From an uncultured Collinsella sp. (GTDB taxonomy: Bacteria; Actinomycetota; Coriobacteriia; Coriobacteriales; Coriobacteriaceae): a stretch of DNA of 21,278 bases. The translations under genes were made by a program, and so were the position numbers. The stretch spans positions 1 through 21,278 of the forward strand of contig UQVD01000028.1 of NCBI GenBank assembly GCA_900544385.1, given 5' to 3'. This document shows, in pieces, positions 6,881 to 13,642 of the stretch. The notes under the pieces were generated by a model. The model saw nothing but the letters and a program-made list of their open reading frames with translations, ran no database searches and was not told the origin of the DNA. Every line of letters begins with the position of its first letter. The first letter of the stretch is position 1.

Positions 6881-6919
6881 TGACCTATTTATATCCAATG
6901 AGCGGCAAAAATAGGTCAA
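6881..6919 (-). promoter_or_regulatory. perfect inverted repeat overlapping candidate RAYT promoter
   Basis: TGACCTATTT (6881-6890) and AAATAGGTCA (6909-6918) form a perfect 10-bp inverted repeat with an 18-nt loop. Read on the minus strand it also supplies TTGACC (6919-6914) and TATAAA (6893-6888), a -35/-10 pair with a long 20-nt spacer. A palindrome covering both promoter hexamers could be an operator, perhaps autogenous. The loop also contains CCAATGAGCGG, repeated at 6984-6994. Confidence 0.5.
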
Positions 6920-6942
6920 GAACGGCAAAATGGCAAATCGAT

Positions 6943-6993
6943 GTCTGTCCCAAATGAGTGAAAGCACTCATGTAAGTCTGTCCCCAATGAGCG
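6943..6993 (+). repeat. right REP-like doublet of the RAYT unit
   Basis: Two copies of GTCTGTCCCMAATGAG occur at 6943-6958 and 6976-6991, one mismatch apart. Between them ATGAGTG-AAAG-CACTCAT (6954-6971) forms a perfect 7-bp hairpin. The second copy alternatively folds as CACTCAT, a 15-nt loop, and ATGAG, mirroring the left end. Together this is a BIME-like pair of REP units. Confidence 0.82.
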
Positions 6994-7022
6994 GGGCGAT
7001 GCGCAGGGCAGATAGATTTAGT

Positions 7023-7052
7023 TGAAACGGTTCATTTGATTGAAGCGTTTTA
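7023..7052 (+). promoter_or_regulatory. two operator-like palindromes upstream of adhE
   Basis: TGAAACGGTTCA (7023-7034) is a near-palindrome resembling LacI/CcpA-family operators. TGAAGCGTTTTA (7041-7052) is a degenerate second copy starting 18 nt later. AAACGGTTCA and TGAAGCGTTT also pair with each other as a 10-bp inverted repeat with one mismatch. They lie about 50-75 nt upstream of the adhE -10. The regulator is unknown. A Rex site, common at adhE genes, does not match well. Confidence 0.4.
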
Positions 7053-7095
7053 GTTTGTCTTTTACGGGAATCTGCCCGTTCACCGAATTATTTCT

Positions 7096-7104
7096 TGCTA
7101 TCAT
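7096..7104 (+). promoter_or_regulatory. adhE promoter, extended -10
   Basis: TGC-TATCAT is an extended -10 element with no good -35 (CCGTTC at the expected place). Transcription would begin near 7111, leaving a leader of about 34 nt with AAGGAG before the start. A weak -35 fits an activator- or repressor-controlled promoter. Confidence 0.5.
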
Positions 7105-7144
7105 GCATCATGTAGGGTAAATCTCCGATCGCAAGGAGACACAA

Positions 7145-9793
7145 ATGGTGAAAAAGTCACCGGAAAACACTACTCCCGCCATCGTGGACAACGTGGAGGC
7201 GCTTGAGGCCAAACTCAAATCTATGCGTGAGGCCCAGGCTAAATTCGCTGAGTACACTCAGGAGCAGGTAGACAAGATCTTCTACGAGGCTGCTATGGCC
7301 GCCAACAAGGCTCGTATTCCTTTGGCCAAGCTCGCCATCGAGGAGACCGGCCGTGGCGTTCTCGAGGACAAGGTCATCAAGAACCACTACGCCGCTGAGT
7401 ACATCTACAACGCTTACAAGAACACCAAGACCTGTGGTGTCATCGAGCGCGACGACGCTTACGGCATCACCAAGGTCGCCGAGCCGATCGGTATCGTTGG
7501 CGCTGTCATCCCGACCACCAACCCGACCTCCACGGCCATCTTCAAGACGCTCATCTGCCTGAAGACCCGTAACGCCATCATCATCTCCCCGCACCCGGCA
7601 GCCGCCAAGTGCACCATCGCCGCCGCCAAGCTCGTTCTCGACGCAGCTGTCAAGGCCGGTGCTCCTGAGGGCATCATCGGCTGGGTCGACAAGCCGTCCA
7701 TCGAGCTGACCAACATGGTCATGCGCGACGTCGACATCATTCTCGCAACCGGTGGCCCGGGCATGGTCAAGGCTGCTTACTCCTCCGGTAAGCCCGCACT
7801 CGGCGTCGGCGCCGGCAACACCCCGGTCATCATCGACGATACCGCGGACATCAAGCTCGCCGTCAACTCCATCATCCACTCCAAGACGTTCGACAACGGC
7901 ATGATCTGCGCTTCCGAGCAGTCCGTCACCGTCCTCGACTCCATTTACAAGGATGTCAAGGCTGAGTTTCAGCGTCGCGGCTGCTACTTCGTCAAGCAGG
8001 GTGCCGAGATGGAGGCCCTGCGTGCCGCCATGTTCAAGAACGGCGCTCTCGATCACCGCATCCCCGGCATGGCTGCCGCCAAGATCGCCGAGCTCGCCGG
8101 CATCGAGGTTCCCGCCAAGACCAAGATCCTGATCGCCGAGGTCACCTCCACCGATCCCGAGAAGGAAGAGTTCTCCCACGAGAAGCTCTCCCCGGTCCTC
8201 GCTATGTATCACGCCAAGGACTTCCAGGAGGCCGTTGACAAGGCAGAGCACCTCGTCCTCGCAGGTGGCCCGGGCCACACCGCCTCTCTCTACGTGCACC
8301 CGGCACAGAGCGAGAAGATCGCTAAGTTCCAGCACGTCATGAAGGCCTGCCGCATCGTCATCAACACCCCGTCCTCGCACGGCGGCATCGGTGACCTCTA
8401 CAACTTCGGCATGAAGCCGTCTCTAACCCTGGGCTGCGGCTCCTGGGGTGGCAACTCCGTCTCCGAGAACGTTGGGGTGAAGCACTTGATCAACGTCAAG
8501 ACCGTGGCAGAGCGCCGCGAGAACATGCTGTGGTTCCGCGCACCCGAGAAGGTCTACTTCAAGAAGGGCTGCACGCCCGTCGCACTCGACGAGCTCGGCA
8601 CCGTAATGGGCAAGAAGCGCGCCTTCATCGTTACCGACCAGTTCCTCTTCAAGAATGGCAACACGCGTGCCATCGAGGCCAAGCTCGATGAGATGGGCAT
8701 CGCTCACGACTGCTTCTACGACGTTGAGCCCGATCCCTCCCTGCAGTGCGCACGTCGCGGCGCCAAGCAGATGACGCTCTTCGAGCCGGATGTCATCATC
8801 GCCGTCGGCGGCGGTTCCGCAATGGACGCCGGCAAGATCATGTGGATGATGTACGAGCACCCCGAGGCGAACTTCGAGGACATGGCCATGGACTTCATGG
8901 ACATCCGCAAGCGTATCTTCACCTTCCCCGAGATGGGCAAGAAGGCTTACTTCGTCGCCGTCCCGACCTCTTCGGGCACTGGCTCCGAGTGCACGCCGTT
9001 CGCCATCATCACCGACAAGGAGACCGGCATCAAGTGGCCGCTCGCCGACTACGCGCTGCTCCCCAACATGGCAATCGTCGACGCTGACAACTGCATGACC
9101 GCCCCGAAGGGCCTCACCGCAGCTTCCGGTATTGACGTCATGACCCACGCCATCGAGTCCTACGTCTCCATCATGGCTTCCGATTACACCAAGGGCCTCT
9201 CCGAGCGCGCCGCAAAGCTCGTCTTCGAGAACCTCCCGAGCTCCTTCACCAACGGTGCCAAGGATCCGCACGCTCGCGAGGAGATGCACAACGCATCCTG
9301 CATGGCCGGTATGGCATTCGGTAACGCCTTCCTGGGCCTCAACCACTCCATGGCCCACAAGCTCGGCGCTTTCCACCATCTGCCCCACGGCCTCGCAAAC
9401 GCAGTCATCCTGACCCGCGTCATGCGTTACAACGCCGCCGAGGCTCCTGTCAAGATGGGAACCTTCTCTCAGTATCCTTACCCCAACGCGCTGCACAACT
9501 ACGCCGAGATGGCTCGTTACTGCGGCATCGACGGCAAGGACGACCGTGAGGTCTTCGAAAACTTCATCACCAAGCTCACCGAGCTCTGCGACTTCATCGG
9601 CGTCAAGAAGACCATCGCCGACTACGGTGTCGACGAGAAGTACTTCCTCGACACCCTCGACGAGATGACCGAGCAGGCATTCAACGACCAGTGCACCGGC
9701 GCTAACCCGCGCTACCCGCTCATGAGCGAGATCAAGGAGCTCTACCTGGACGCCTACTACGGCCGCGAGCCTCAGGACTACGCCGTCTGCTAG
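7145..9793 (+). CDS. adhE: bifunctional acetaldehyde-CoA / alcohol dehydrogenase
   Basis: AdhE reduces acetyl-CoA to acetaldehyde and then to ethanol, reoxidising two NADH. It is a main redox outlet in fermenting anaerobes and assembles into cytoplasmic filaments (spirosomes) in species studied. The 882-aa protein has an N-terminal aldehyde dehydrogenase domain (about 15-440) with the cofactor region GGPGMVKAAYSSGKP and the catalytic Cys255 in NGMICASEQS. The C-terminal iron-dependent alcohol dehydrogenase domain (about 455-870) has VGGGSAMDAGK near 553. Iron-binding histidines lie in DVMTHAIESY and HKLGAFHHLPHGLANA (about 665-755). Length matches the family (870-890 aa). Start ATG 7145 has AAGGAG 6 nt upstream. 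Codon choice is strongly biased to C- or G-ending codons, as expected for high expression. It is followed by a GC-rich hairpin and a small kinase gene. Confidence 0.98.
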   Translation: MVKKSPENTTPAIVDNVEALEAKLKSMREAQAKFAEYTQEQVDKIFYEAAMAANKARIPLAKLAIEETGRGVLEDKVIKNHYAAEYIYNAYKNTKTCGVIERDDAYGITKVAEPIGIVGAVIPTTNPTSTAIFKTLICLKTRNAIIISPHPAAAKCTIAAAKLVLDAAVKAGAPEGIIGWVDKPSIELTNMVMRDVDIILATGGPGMVKAAYSSGKPALGVGAGNTPVIIDDTADIKLAVNSIIHSKTFDNGMICASEQSVTVLDSIYKDVKAEFQRRGCYFVKQGAEMEALRAAMFKNGALDHRIPGMAAAKIAELAGIEVPAKTKILIAEVTSTDPEKEEFSHEKLSPVLAMYHAKDFQEAVDKAEHLVLAGGPGHTASLYVHPAQSEKIAKFQHVMKACRIVINTPSSHGGIGDLYNFGMKPSLTLGCGSWGGNSVSENVGVKHLINVKTVAERRENMLWFRAPEKVYFKKGCTPVALDELGTVMGKKRAFIVTDQFLFKNGNTRAIEAKLDEMGIAHDCFYDVEPDPSLQCARRGAKQMTLFEPDVIIAVGGGSAMDAGKIMWMMYEHPEANFEDMAMDFMDIRKRIFTFPEMGKKAYFVAVPTSSGTGSECTPFAIITDKETGIKWPLADYALLPNMAIVDADNCMTAPKGLTAASGIDVMTHAIESYVSIMASDYTKGLSERAAKLVFENLPSSFTNGAKDPHAREEMHNASCMAGMAFGNAFLGLNHSMAHKLGAFHHLPHGLANAVILTRVMRYNAAEAPVKMGTFSQYPYPNALHNYAEMARYCGIDGKDDREVFENFITKLTELCDFIGVKKTIADYGVDEKYFLDTLDEMTEQAFNDQCTGANPRYPLMSEIKELYLDAYYGREPQDYAVC

Positions 9794-9810
9794 TTTTAGC
9801 ACGGTTTTTA

Positions 9811-9849
9811 ACGGCGGGGGTGCACGGGTGTTTCACACCCCCCCGCCGT
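9811..9849 (+). terminator. GC-rich hairpin after adhE (weak or partial terminator)
   Basis: ACGGCGGGGG pairs with a CCCCCCCGCCGT arm around an inner GGGTG/CACCC hairpin. It is a very stable stem, but TCGCTTC rather than a T-run follows. It may stabilise the adhE messenger end, with partial read-through into the kinase gene starting at 9882. Confidence 0.5.
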
Positions 9850-9881
9850 CGCTTCTATCGCATCGTTGAAAGGATGCAACC

Positions 9882-10646
9882 ATGCTGCTACCCGATTCCA
9901 AGACCGAGCTCGTCCGCCGTGGCAACAAGGTCGTTTACGACCTGGGCGACAAGATCGTCAAGGTCTTTAACGAGACCAAGCCCGTCTCCGACGTGTTCAA
10001 CGAGGCTTTGAATCTTGCCCGCATCAATGAGTGCGGCATCCGCAGCCCCAAGGCTCTCGAGGTTTCCCAGCTCGAGAACGCCAACGGCTGGGCGCTCGTG
10101 ACCGAGAAGGTTCCGGGCACTACCCTTGCCGAGAAGATGACTGCCGAGCCCCAGCGCTTTGGTGAGTACCTCGAGATGTTCGTCGACCTCCAGATCGAGA
10201 TCCACGGCTACACCTCCCCGCTGCTCAACCGTCAGCGCGACAAGTACGCTCGCATGATCGACAGCCTTGATCAGCTCAATGCCACCACGCGCTACAACCT
10301 TCAGGAGCGTCTGGACGGCATGACCAAGGAGTTCAAGGTCTGCCACGGCGACTTCAACCCCTCCAACGTCATCGTCGGCGACGACGGCCAGCTCTATGTG
10401 TGCGACTGGGCACACGCCACCCAGGGCTCCCCTGCTGCCGACGTTGCCACCACCTACCTGCTCTTTGCCCTCAACAGCAAGGATCAGGCTGAGGCCTACC
10501 TGGAGCTCTACTGCGACCGCGCCGACATGCCGATGCAGGTCGTGCGTCAGTGGACGAGCATCGTCGCCGCTTCCGAGCTCGCTCGTAAGCGCAACGTGAA
10601 CGATGAGTTCCTGAAGAACTGGATCGACGTCGTCGATTATCAGTAA
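9882..10646 (+). CDS. APH-family small-molecule kinase, substrate unknown
   Basis: The 254-aa protein has the aminoglycoside phosphotransferase/choline kinase fold. It shows a possible ATP-binding Lys27 in DKIVKVF, the catalytic loop VCHGDFNPSN (H155, D157, N162) and the metal-binding Asp175 in VCDWAHA. The family includes antibiotic-modifying enzymes but also many kinases of sugars, choline, homoserine and thiamine precursors. Nothing here indicates drug resistance: the gene has native-looking composition, sits between core genes and has no mobile element beside it. Start ATG 9882 follows AAGGATGCAACC. It begins 88 nt after adhE, separated only by a hairpin without a T-run, so partial co-transcription is possible. 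A strong terminator follows at 10679-10722. The substrate cannot be inferred from sequence. Confidence 0.85.
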   Translation: MLLPDSKTELVRRGNKVVYDLGDKIVKVFNETKPVSDVFNEALNLARINECGIRSPKALEVSQLENANGWALVTEKVPGTTLAEKMTAEPQRFGEYLEMFVDLQIEIHGYTSPLLNRQRDKYARMIDSLDQLNATTRYNLQERLDGMTKEFKVCHGDFNPSNVIVGDDGQLYVCDWAHATQGSPAADVATTYLLFALNSKDQAEAYLELYCDRADMPMQVVRQWTSIVAASELARKRNVNDEFLKNWIDVVDYQ

Positions 10647-10678
10647 TATCTGAGCGATTTATTTCGCATCGGAGGCAC

Positions 10679-10722
10679 AAGGAAAACCCCGCAGCTCGCA
10701 TGGGCTGTGGGGTTTTCCTTTT
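10679..10722 (+). terminator. terminator of the adhE/kinase segment
   Basis: AAGGAAAACCCCGCAGC pairs with GCTGTGGGGTTTTCCTT (17 bp including one G-U) around an 8-nt loop and runs into TTTT. It is followed closely by the oppositely oriented proS terminator, making a convergent terminator pair. Confidence 0.92.
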
Positions 10723-10745
10723 AGATATCGAGGATGCCACAAGAT

Positions 10746-10792
10746 AAAAGTACGGCCCCGCATCTCCCCGATCTGGAGAAATGCGGGGCCGT
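10746..10792 (-). terminator. proS terminator
   Basis: On the minus strand ACGGCCCCGCAT and ATGCGGGGCCGT pair as a perfect 12-bp stem with an inner CTCC/GGAG helix. This is followed by ACTTTTATCTT. It lies 33 nt after the proS stop and ends the long translation/envelope gene cluster. Confidence 0.85.
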
Positions 10793-10824
10793 CCCGTATA
10801 TCGAACTACAAGCGAAATCGTCGA

Positions 10825-12546
10825 TTAACGGCGTGCTGCCTTCACAAGCTCGGCGACCTTGGCGACGACCTCGTCGATCGCCACATCCTCGCGCTCACCC
10901 GTGGCACGGTCCTTGAGCTCAACGGTGCCATTCTTAAGGCCACGCTTACCCAGAACGACCTGATACGGGAAGCCCATAAGGTCGTTGTCGGCAAACTTAA
11001 AGCCGGGACGCTCGTCGCGGTCGTCGACGACAACCTCGATACCCTCGGCGCACAGGCCATCAACGATCTGCTCACAGACGGTAGCGCACTCCTCCTTCTT
11101 GGGATCGAGCGGAATCACCGCGACCTCGTACGGGGCAACGGAGACCGGCCAGACGATACCGTGCTCGTCATTGTGCTGCTCCACGACGGCAGCGAGCGAG
11201 CGGGACACACCAACGCCGTAGCAGCCCATGATGAGCGGCTTCTCCTTGCCGTCCTCGTCCATAAAGGTGGCACCCATGGCCTCGGAATACTTGGTGCCCA
11301 GCTGGAAGACCTGAGAGACCTCGATGCCGCGGGCAGCGGAGAGCGGCTTGCCGAAGTGCGGGCAGGGATCGCCGGCGACAACGGTGACCAGGTCGGCCCA
11401 CTCGTCGACGGTAAAGTCGCGCTCGGGGCAGGCACCGGTAAAGTGATAATCGACCTCGTTGGCACCGCAGGCCCACTGCTTGGACTCGCGCAGGCTCTCG
11501 TCGCACACCAGACGGATGCCCTCGGGCAGGTTGACCGGTCCGATAAAGCCCTTGTGCAGGCCGTTCGCCTGAAGCTCCTCGTCGGTCATCATGCGATAGC
11601 CCTTGCCAAAGACATACTCGGCCTTGCAGTCATTGAGCTCGTGGTCGCCCGGGACAATGGCCACGACAGGCTTGCCCTCGGCATCGATGAGAGCCAAGGA
11701 CTTGCGCGTGCCGTTCTCGGGGAAGCCGAAGAACTTTGCAACGGCCTCGATGGTGCCCATGCCCGGAGTCTCGACCTTGGTGAGCGTACCGTCGCCAGGA
11801 CCCTCGGTCACAACGACCTTGGTGCTTGCGGCCTCATCGTCGGCAGCGAAGCCGCAATCGTCGCAGTAGACGAGCGAAGCCTCGCCGGCGTCGGCCAGAG
11901 CCATGTACTCGACGGAAGTGTCGCCGCCGATCTCGCCGGAGTCGGCGACAACGGGCAGAGCCTTGATGTAGCAGCGCTCGCAGATGTTGGCGTAGGCCTG
12001 CTTCATCTTGTCGTACTCCTCCTGCAGACTCTCCTGCGTGGCAGAGAAGCTGTAGGCGTCCTTCATGATGAACTCGCGACCGCGCATCAGGCCAAAGCGG
12101 GGACGGAACTCATCGCGGAACTTATCCTGGATGTGATAGAGGTTCACCGGCAGCTGCTTGTAGGAACGCAGCTCATTGCGCACCAGGGCAGTCACGGTCT
12201 CCTCGTGCGTGGGTCCGAGAACAAACTCGCGGCCGTGGCGGTCATCAAAGCGCACAAGCTCCTTGCCATAGGCGTCAATGCGGCCGGACTCACGCCACAA
12301 CTCGGCGTCGACCATGATAGGCATCATAAGCTCCTGGGCACCGGCGGCATCCATCTCGTCGCGCACGATGTTCTCGATCTTGCGAATCGAGCGCCATGCG
12401 AGCGGCAGGTAGGAATACAGACCGGCGGCCTCCTTGCGGATCATGCCGGCACGGAGCAGCAGGCGGTGGCTGGCGAGCTCAGCGTCCGCCGGATCCTCTT
12501 TAAGCGTCGGCGCATAGAGCTTAGACATATACATTGCTCGGGTCAT
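10825..12546 (-). CDS. proS: prolyl-tRNA synthetase, bacterial type with editing domain
   Basis: ProRS charges tRNA-Pro. It is a class II synthetase. The 573-aa protein shows class II motif 2 in FRDEFRPRFGLMRGREFIMK and motif 3 in GCYGVGVSRSLAAVVE. Between them, about residues 225-390, lies the insertion (INS) domain that deacylates mischarged Ala-tRNA-Pro. The C-terminal anticodon-binding domain occupies about residues 470-573. Both the length and the INS domain identify the bacterial rather than the archaeal/eukaryotic type. Start ATG 12546 directly follows the ispG stop (TAAATG), with GAGGAG inside the ispG end. In-frame ATGs at 12534 and 12528 are less well placed. It is the last gene of the minus-strand cluster and has its own terminator. 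Confidence 0.97.
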   Translation of the reverse strand: MTRAMYMSKLYAPTLKEDPADAELASHRLLLRAGMIRKEAAGLYSYLPLAWRSIRKIENIVRDEMDAAGAQELMMPIMVDAELWRESGRIDAYGKELVRFDDRHGREFVLGPTHEETVTALVRNELRSYKQLPVNLYHIQDKFRDEFRPRFGLMRGREFIMKDAYSFSATQESLQEEYDKMKQAYANICERCYIKALPVVADSGEIGGDTSVEYMALADAGEASLVYCDDCGFAADDEAASTKVVVTEGPGDGTLTKVETPGMGTIEAVAKFFGFPENGTRKSLALIDAEGKPVVAIVPGDHELNDCKAEYVFGKGYRMMTDEELQANGLHKGFIGPVNLPEGIRLVCDESLRESKQWACGANEVDYHFTGACPERDFTVDEWADLVTVVAGDPCPHFGKPLSAARGIEVSQVFQLGTKYSEAMGATFMDEDGKEKPLIMGCYGVGVSRSLAAVVEQHNDEHGIVWPVSVAPYEVAVIPLDPKKEECATVCEQIVDGLCAEGIEVVVDDRDERPGFKFADNDLMGFPYQVVLGKRGLKNGTVELKDRATGEREDVAIDEVVAKVAELVKAARR

Positions 12547-13629
12547 TTATTTCTCCTCAATAAGCTTGTCGACCTCTGCCATAAGCGCGTCGACAATTTG
12601 ATCCTCAGCTACTTTACCAATGATCTGGCCATGCGAAAAGAGCAAGGCCTGACCACGTCCGCAAGCAACGCCCAGATCGGCATCAGAAGCCTCGCCGGGG
12701 CCATTAACGGCACATCCCATCACAGCGATCGAAAGCGGCGCGGAGTAGTTCTTAAGCCGCTCGGTAACCTCCTCGGCAATGGGAATAAGGTTAACCTGGC
12801 AGCGGGCGCATGTGGGGCACGAGACAATCTCGGGGCCACGGCGACGCAGGCCCAACGACTGCAGAATACCCCAGGCAACCGGCGGCTCCTCAACCGGATC
12901 GGCTGTGAGCGACACACGCATGGTGTCGCCAATGCCTTCGGAAAGCAAGATACCCAAGCCTACAGAGCTCTTGATGGTGCCCTGGAGCTTGGTCCCCGCC
13001 TCCGTCACGCCCAGGTGAAGCGGAACGTGGGGAATCTCACGCGACAGGGCTCGATAGGTATCAAGCGTCGTTTGCACGCTATGGGCCTTGGCCGAAAGCA
13101 CAATGTTCGTAAAACCGCGGTCCTCAAAGTGCTTGACGAAGCGCTCGCTCGACATCACGAGCTTCTCGGGCTGCGTAAGCTCGTCGCGCTCAGCGATATC
13201 CTGCTCGAGTGAGCCGGCGTTGACACCGATGCGAATCGCACAGCCCGCAGCGCCGGCGGCGTCGATGACGGCATTGACCTTAGCCCAATCGCCGATATTG
13301 CCGGGATTGATGCGAAGCTTGGCGGCACCAGCCTCGACGGCACCGATGGCGAGCTTATGGTTAAAGTGAATATCGGCGACGATCGGCACCGGAGACTCGG
13401 CACAGATGGTGCGGAAACCCTCAAGCGCGGCCTCGGTGGGCACGCTCACGCGCACGATATCGCAGCCAGCCTGCGCCAACGCGCACACTTGCGCAAGCGT
13501 TGCCTGGGCGTCAGCGGTATCGGTGCAGGTCATGGATTGGACGACCACCGGCGCGCCGCCACCGATCTGCACACCGCCCACATGCACGGGGCGCGTCAAC
13601 TCGCGAGGCAAAGGATGGGATAAAGACAA
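12547..13629 (-). CDS. ispG: 4-hydroxy-3-methylbut-2-enyl diphosphate synthase (TTG start)
   Basis: IspG (GcpE) is a [4Fe-4S] enzyme that converts methylerythritol cyclodiphosphate to HMBPP, the penultimate MEP-pathway step toward isoprenoids. The 360-aa product has the N-terminal VQSMTCTDT segment and the cluster-binding Cys271, Cys274 and Cys306 in SCPTCARC and VMGCAVNGPGE. Glu313 is a probable fourth ligand. The proposed start is TTG at 13629 (encoding MSLSHPLPRE) with GGGGAG 8 nt upstream. No ATG is available nearby, and the open frame further upstream lies inside rseP. The gene is 13 nt after rseP and abuts proS. dxr, two genes upstream, supplies an early step of the same pathway. Confidence 0.95.
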   Translation of the reverse strand: MSLSHPLPRELTRPVHVGGVQIGGGAPVVVQSMTCTDTADAQATLAQVCALAQAGCDIVRVSVPTEAALEGFRTICAESPVPIVADIHFNHKLAIGAVEAGAAKLRINPGNIGDWAKVNAVIDAAGAAGCAIRIGVNAGSLEQDIAERDELTQPEKLVMSSERFVKHFEDRGFTNIVLSAKAHSVQTTLDTYRALSREIPHVPLHLGVTEAGTKLQGTIKSSVGLGILLSEGIGDTMRVSLTADPVEEPPVAWGILQSLGLRRRGPEIVSCPTCARCQVNLIPIAEEVTERLKNYSAPLSIAVMGCAVNGPGEASDADLGVACGRGQALLFSHGQIIGKVAEDQIVDALMAEVDKLIEEK

Positions 13630-13642
13630 TCCAAACACTCCC

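Larger units (their letters stand above)
5944..6993 (-). mobile_element. REP/RAYT unit of about 1.05 kb with inverted ends
   Basis: A single transposase gene (6035-6811) is bounded by inverted REP-like hairpins at 5944-5977 and 6943-6993. The right side carries an extra tandem copy of the 16-nt tag. The unit sits directly against the rpmB terminator and leaves neighbouring genes intact. No target duplication is apparent, as expected for Y1 single-strand transposition. Base composition appears lower in G+C than the flanking genes, by eye. It resembles described RAYT-REP pairs more than a classical IS200/IS605 element, because no tnpB/omega RNA part is present. Confidence 0.8.

Noticed and set aside
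5944..6993. Classical IS200/IS605 element or a CRISPR remnant
   Set aside because: There is no TnpB/IscB gene or omega RNA segment, and the transposase is of the longer RAYT type. The repeats are inverted hairpin ends, not regularly spaced direct repeats with spacers.
7157..9802. Long minus-strand ORFs (407 and 459 codons) opposite adhE
   Set aside because: They mirror the strongly biased codons of adhE, have low-complexity Val/Asp/Gly/Leu-rich translations without family motifs, and lack ribosome binding sites. They are antisense shadows.
9882..10646. Antibiotic resistance gene of the aminoglycoside phosphotransferase type
   Set aside because: Only the general kinase fold is supported. There is no mobile context, composition matches the neighbours, and the location is between core genes.
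12547..12700. T-box or other tRNA-sensing leader before proS
   Set aside because: proS begins at the base after the ispG stop, so there is no room for a leader.
11161..13212. 683-codon plus-strand ORF opposite proS and ispG
   Set aside because: It spans two well-identified genes on the other strand, is compositionally repetitive and has no recognisable domain. It results from high G+C codon usage.
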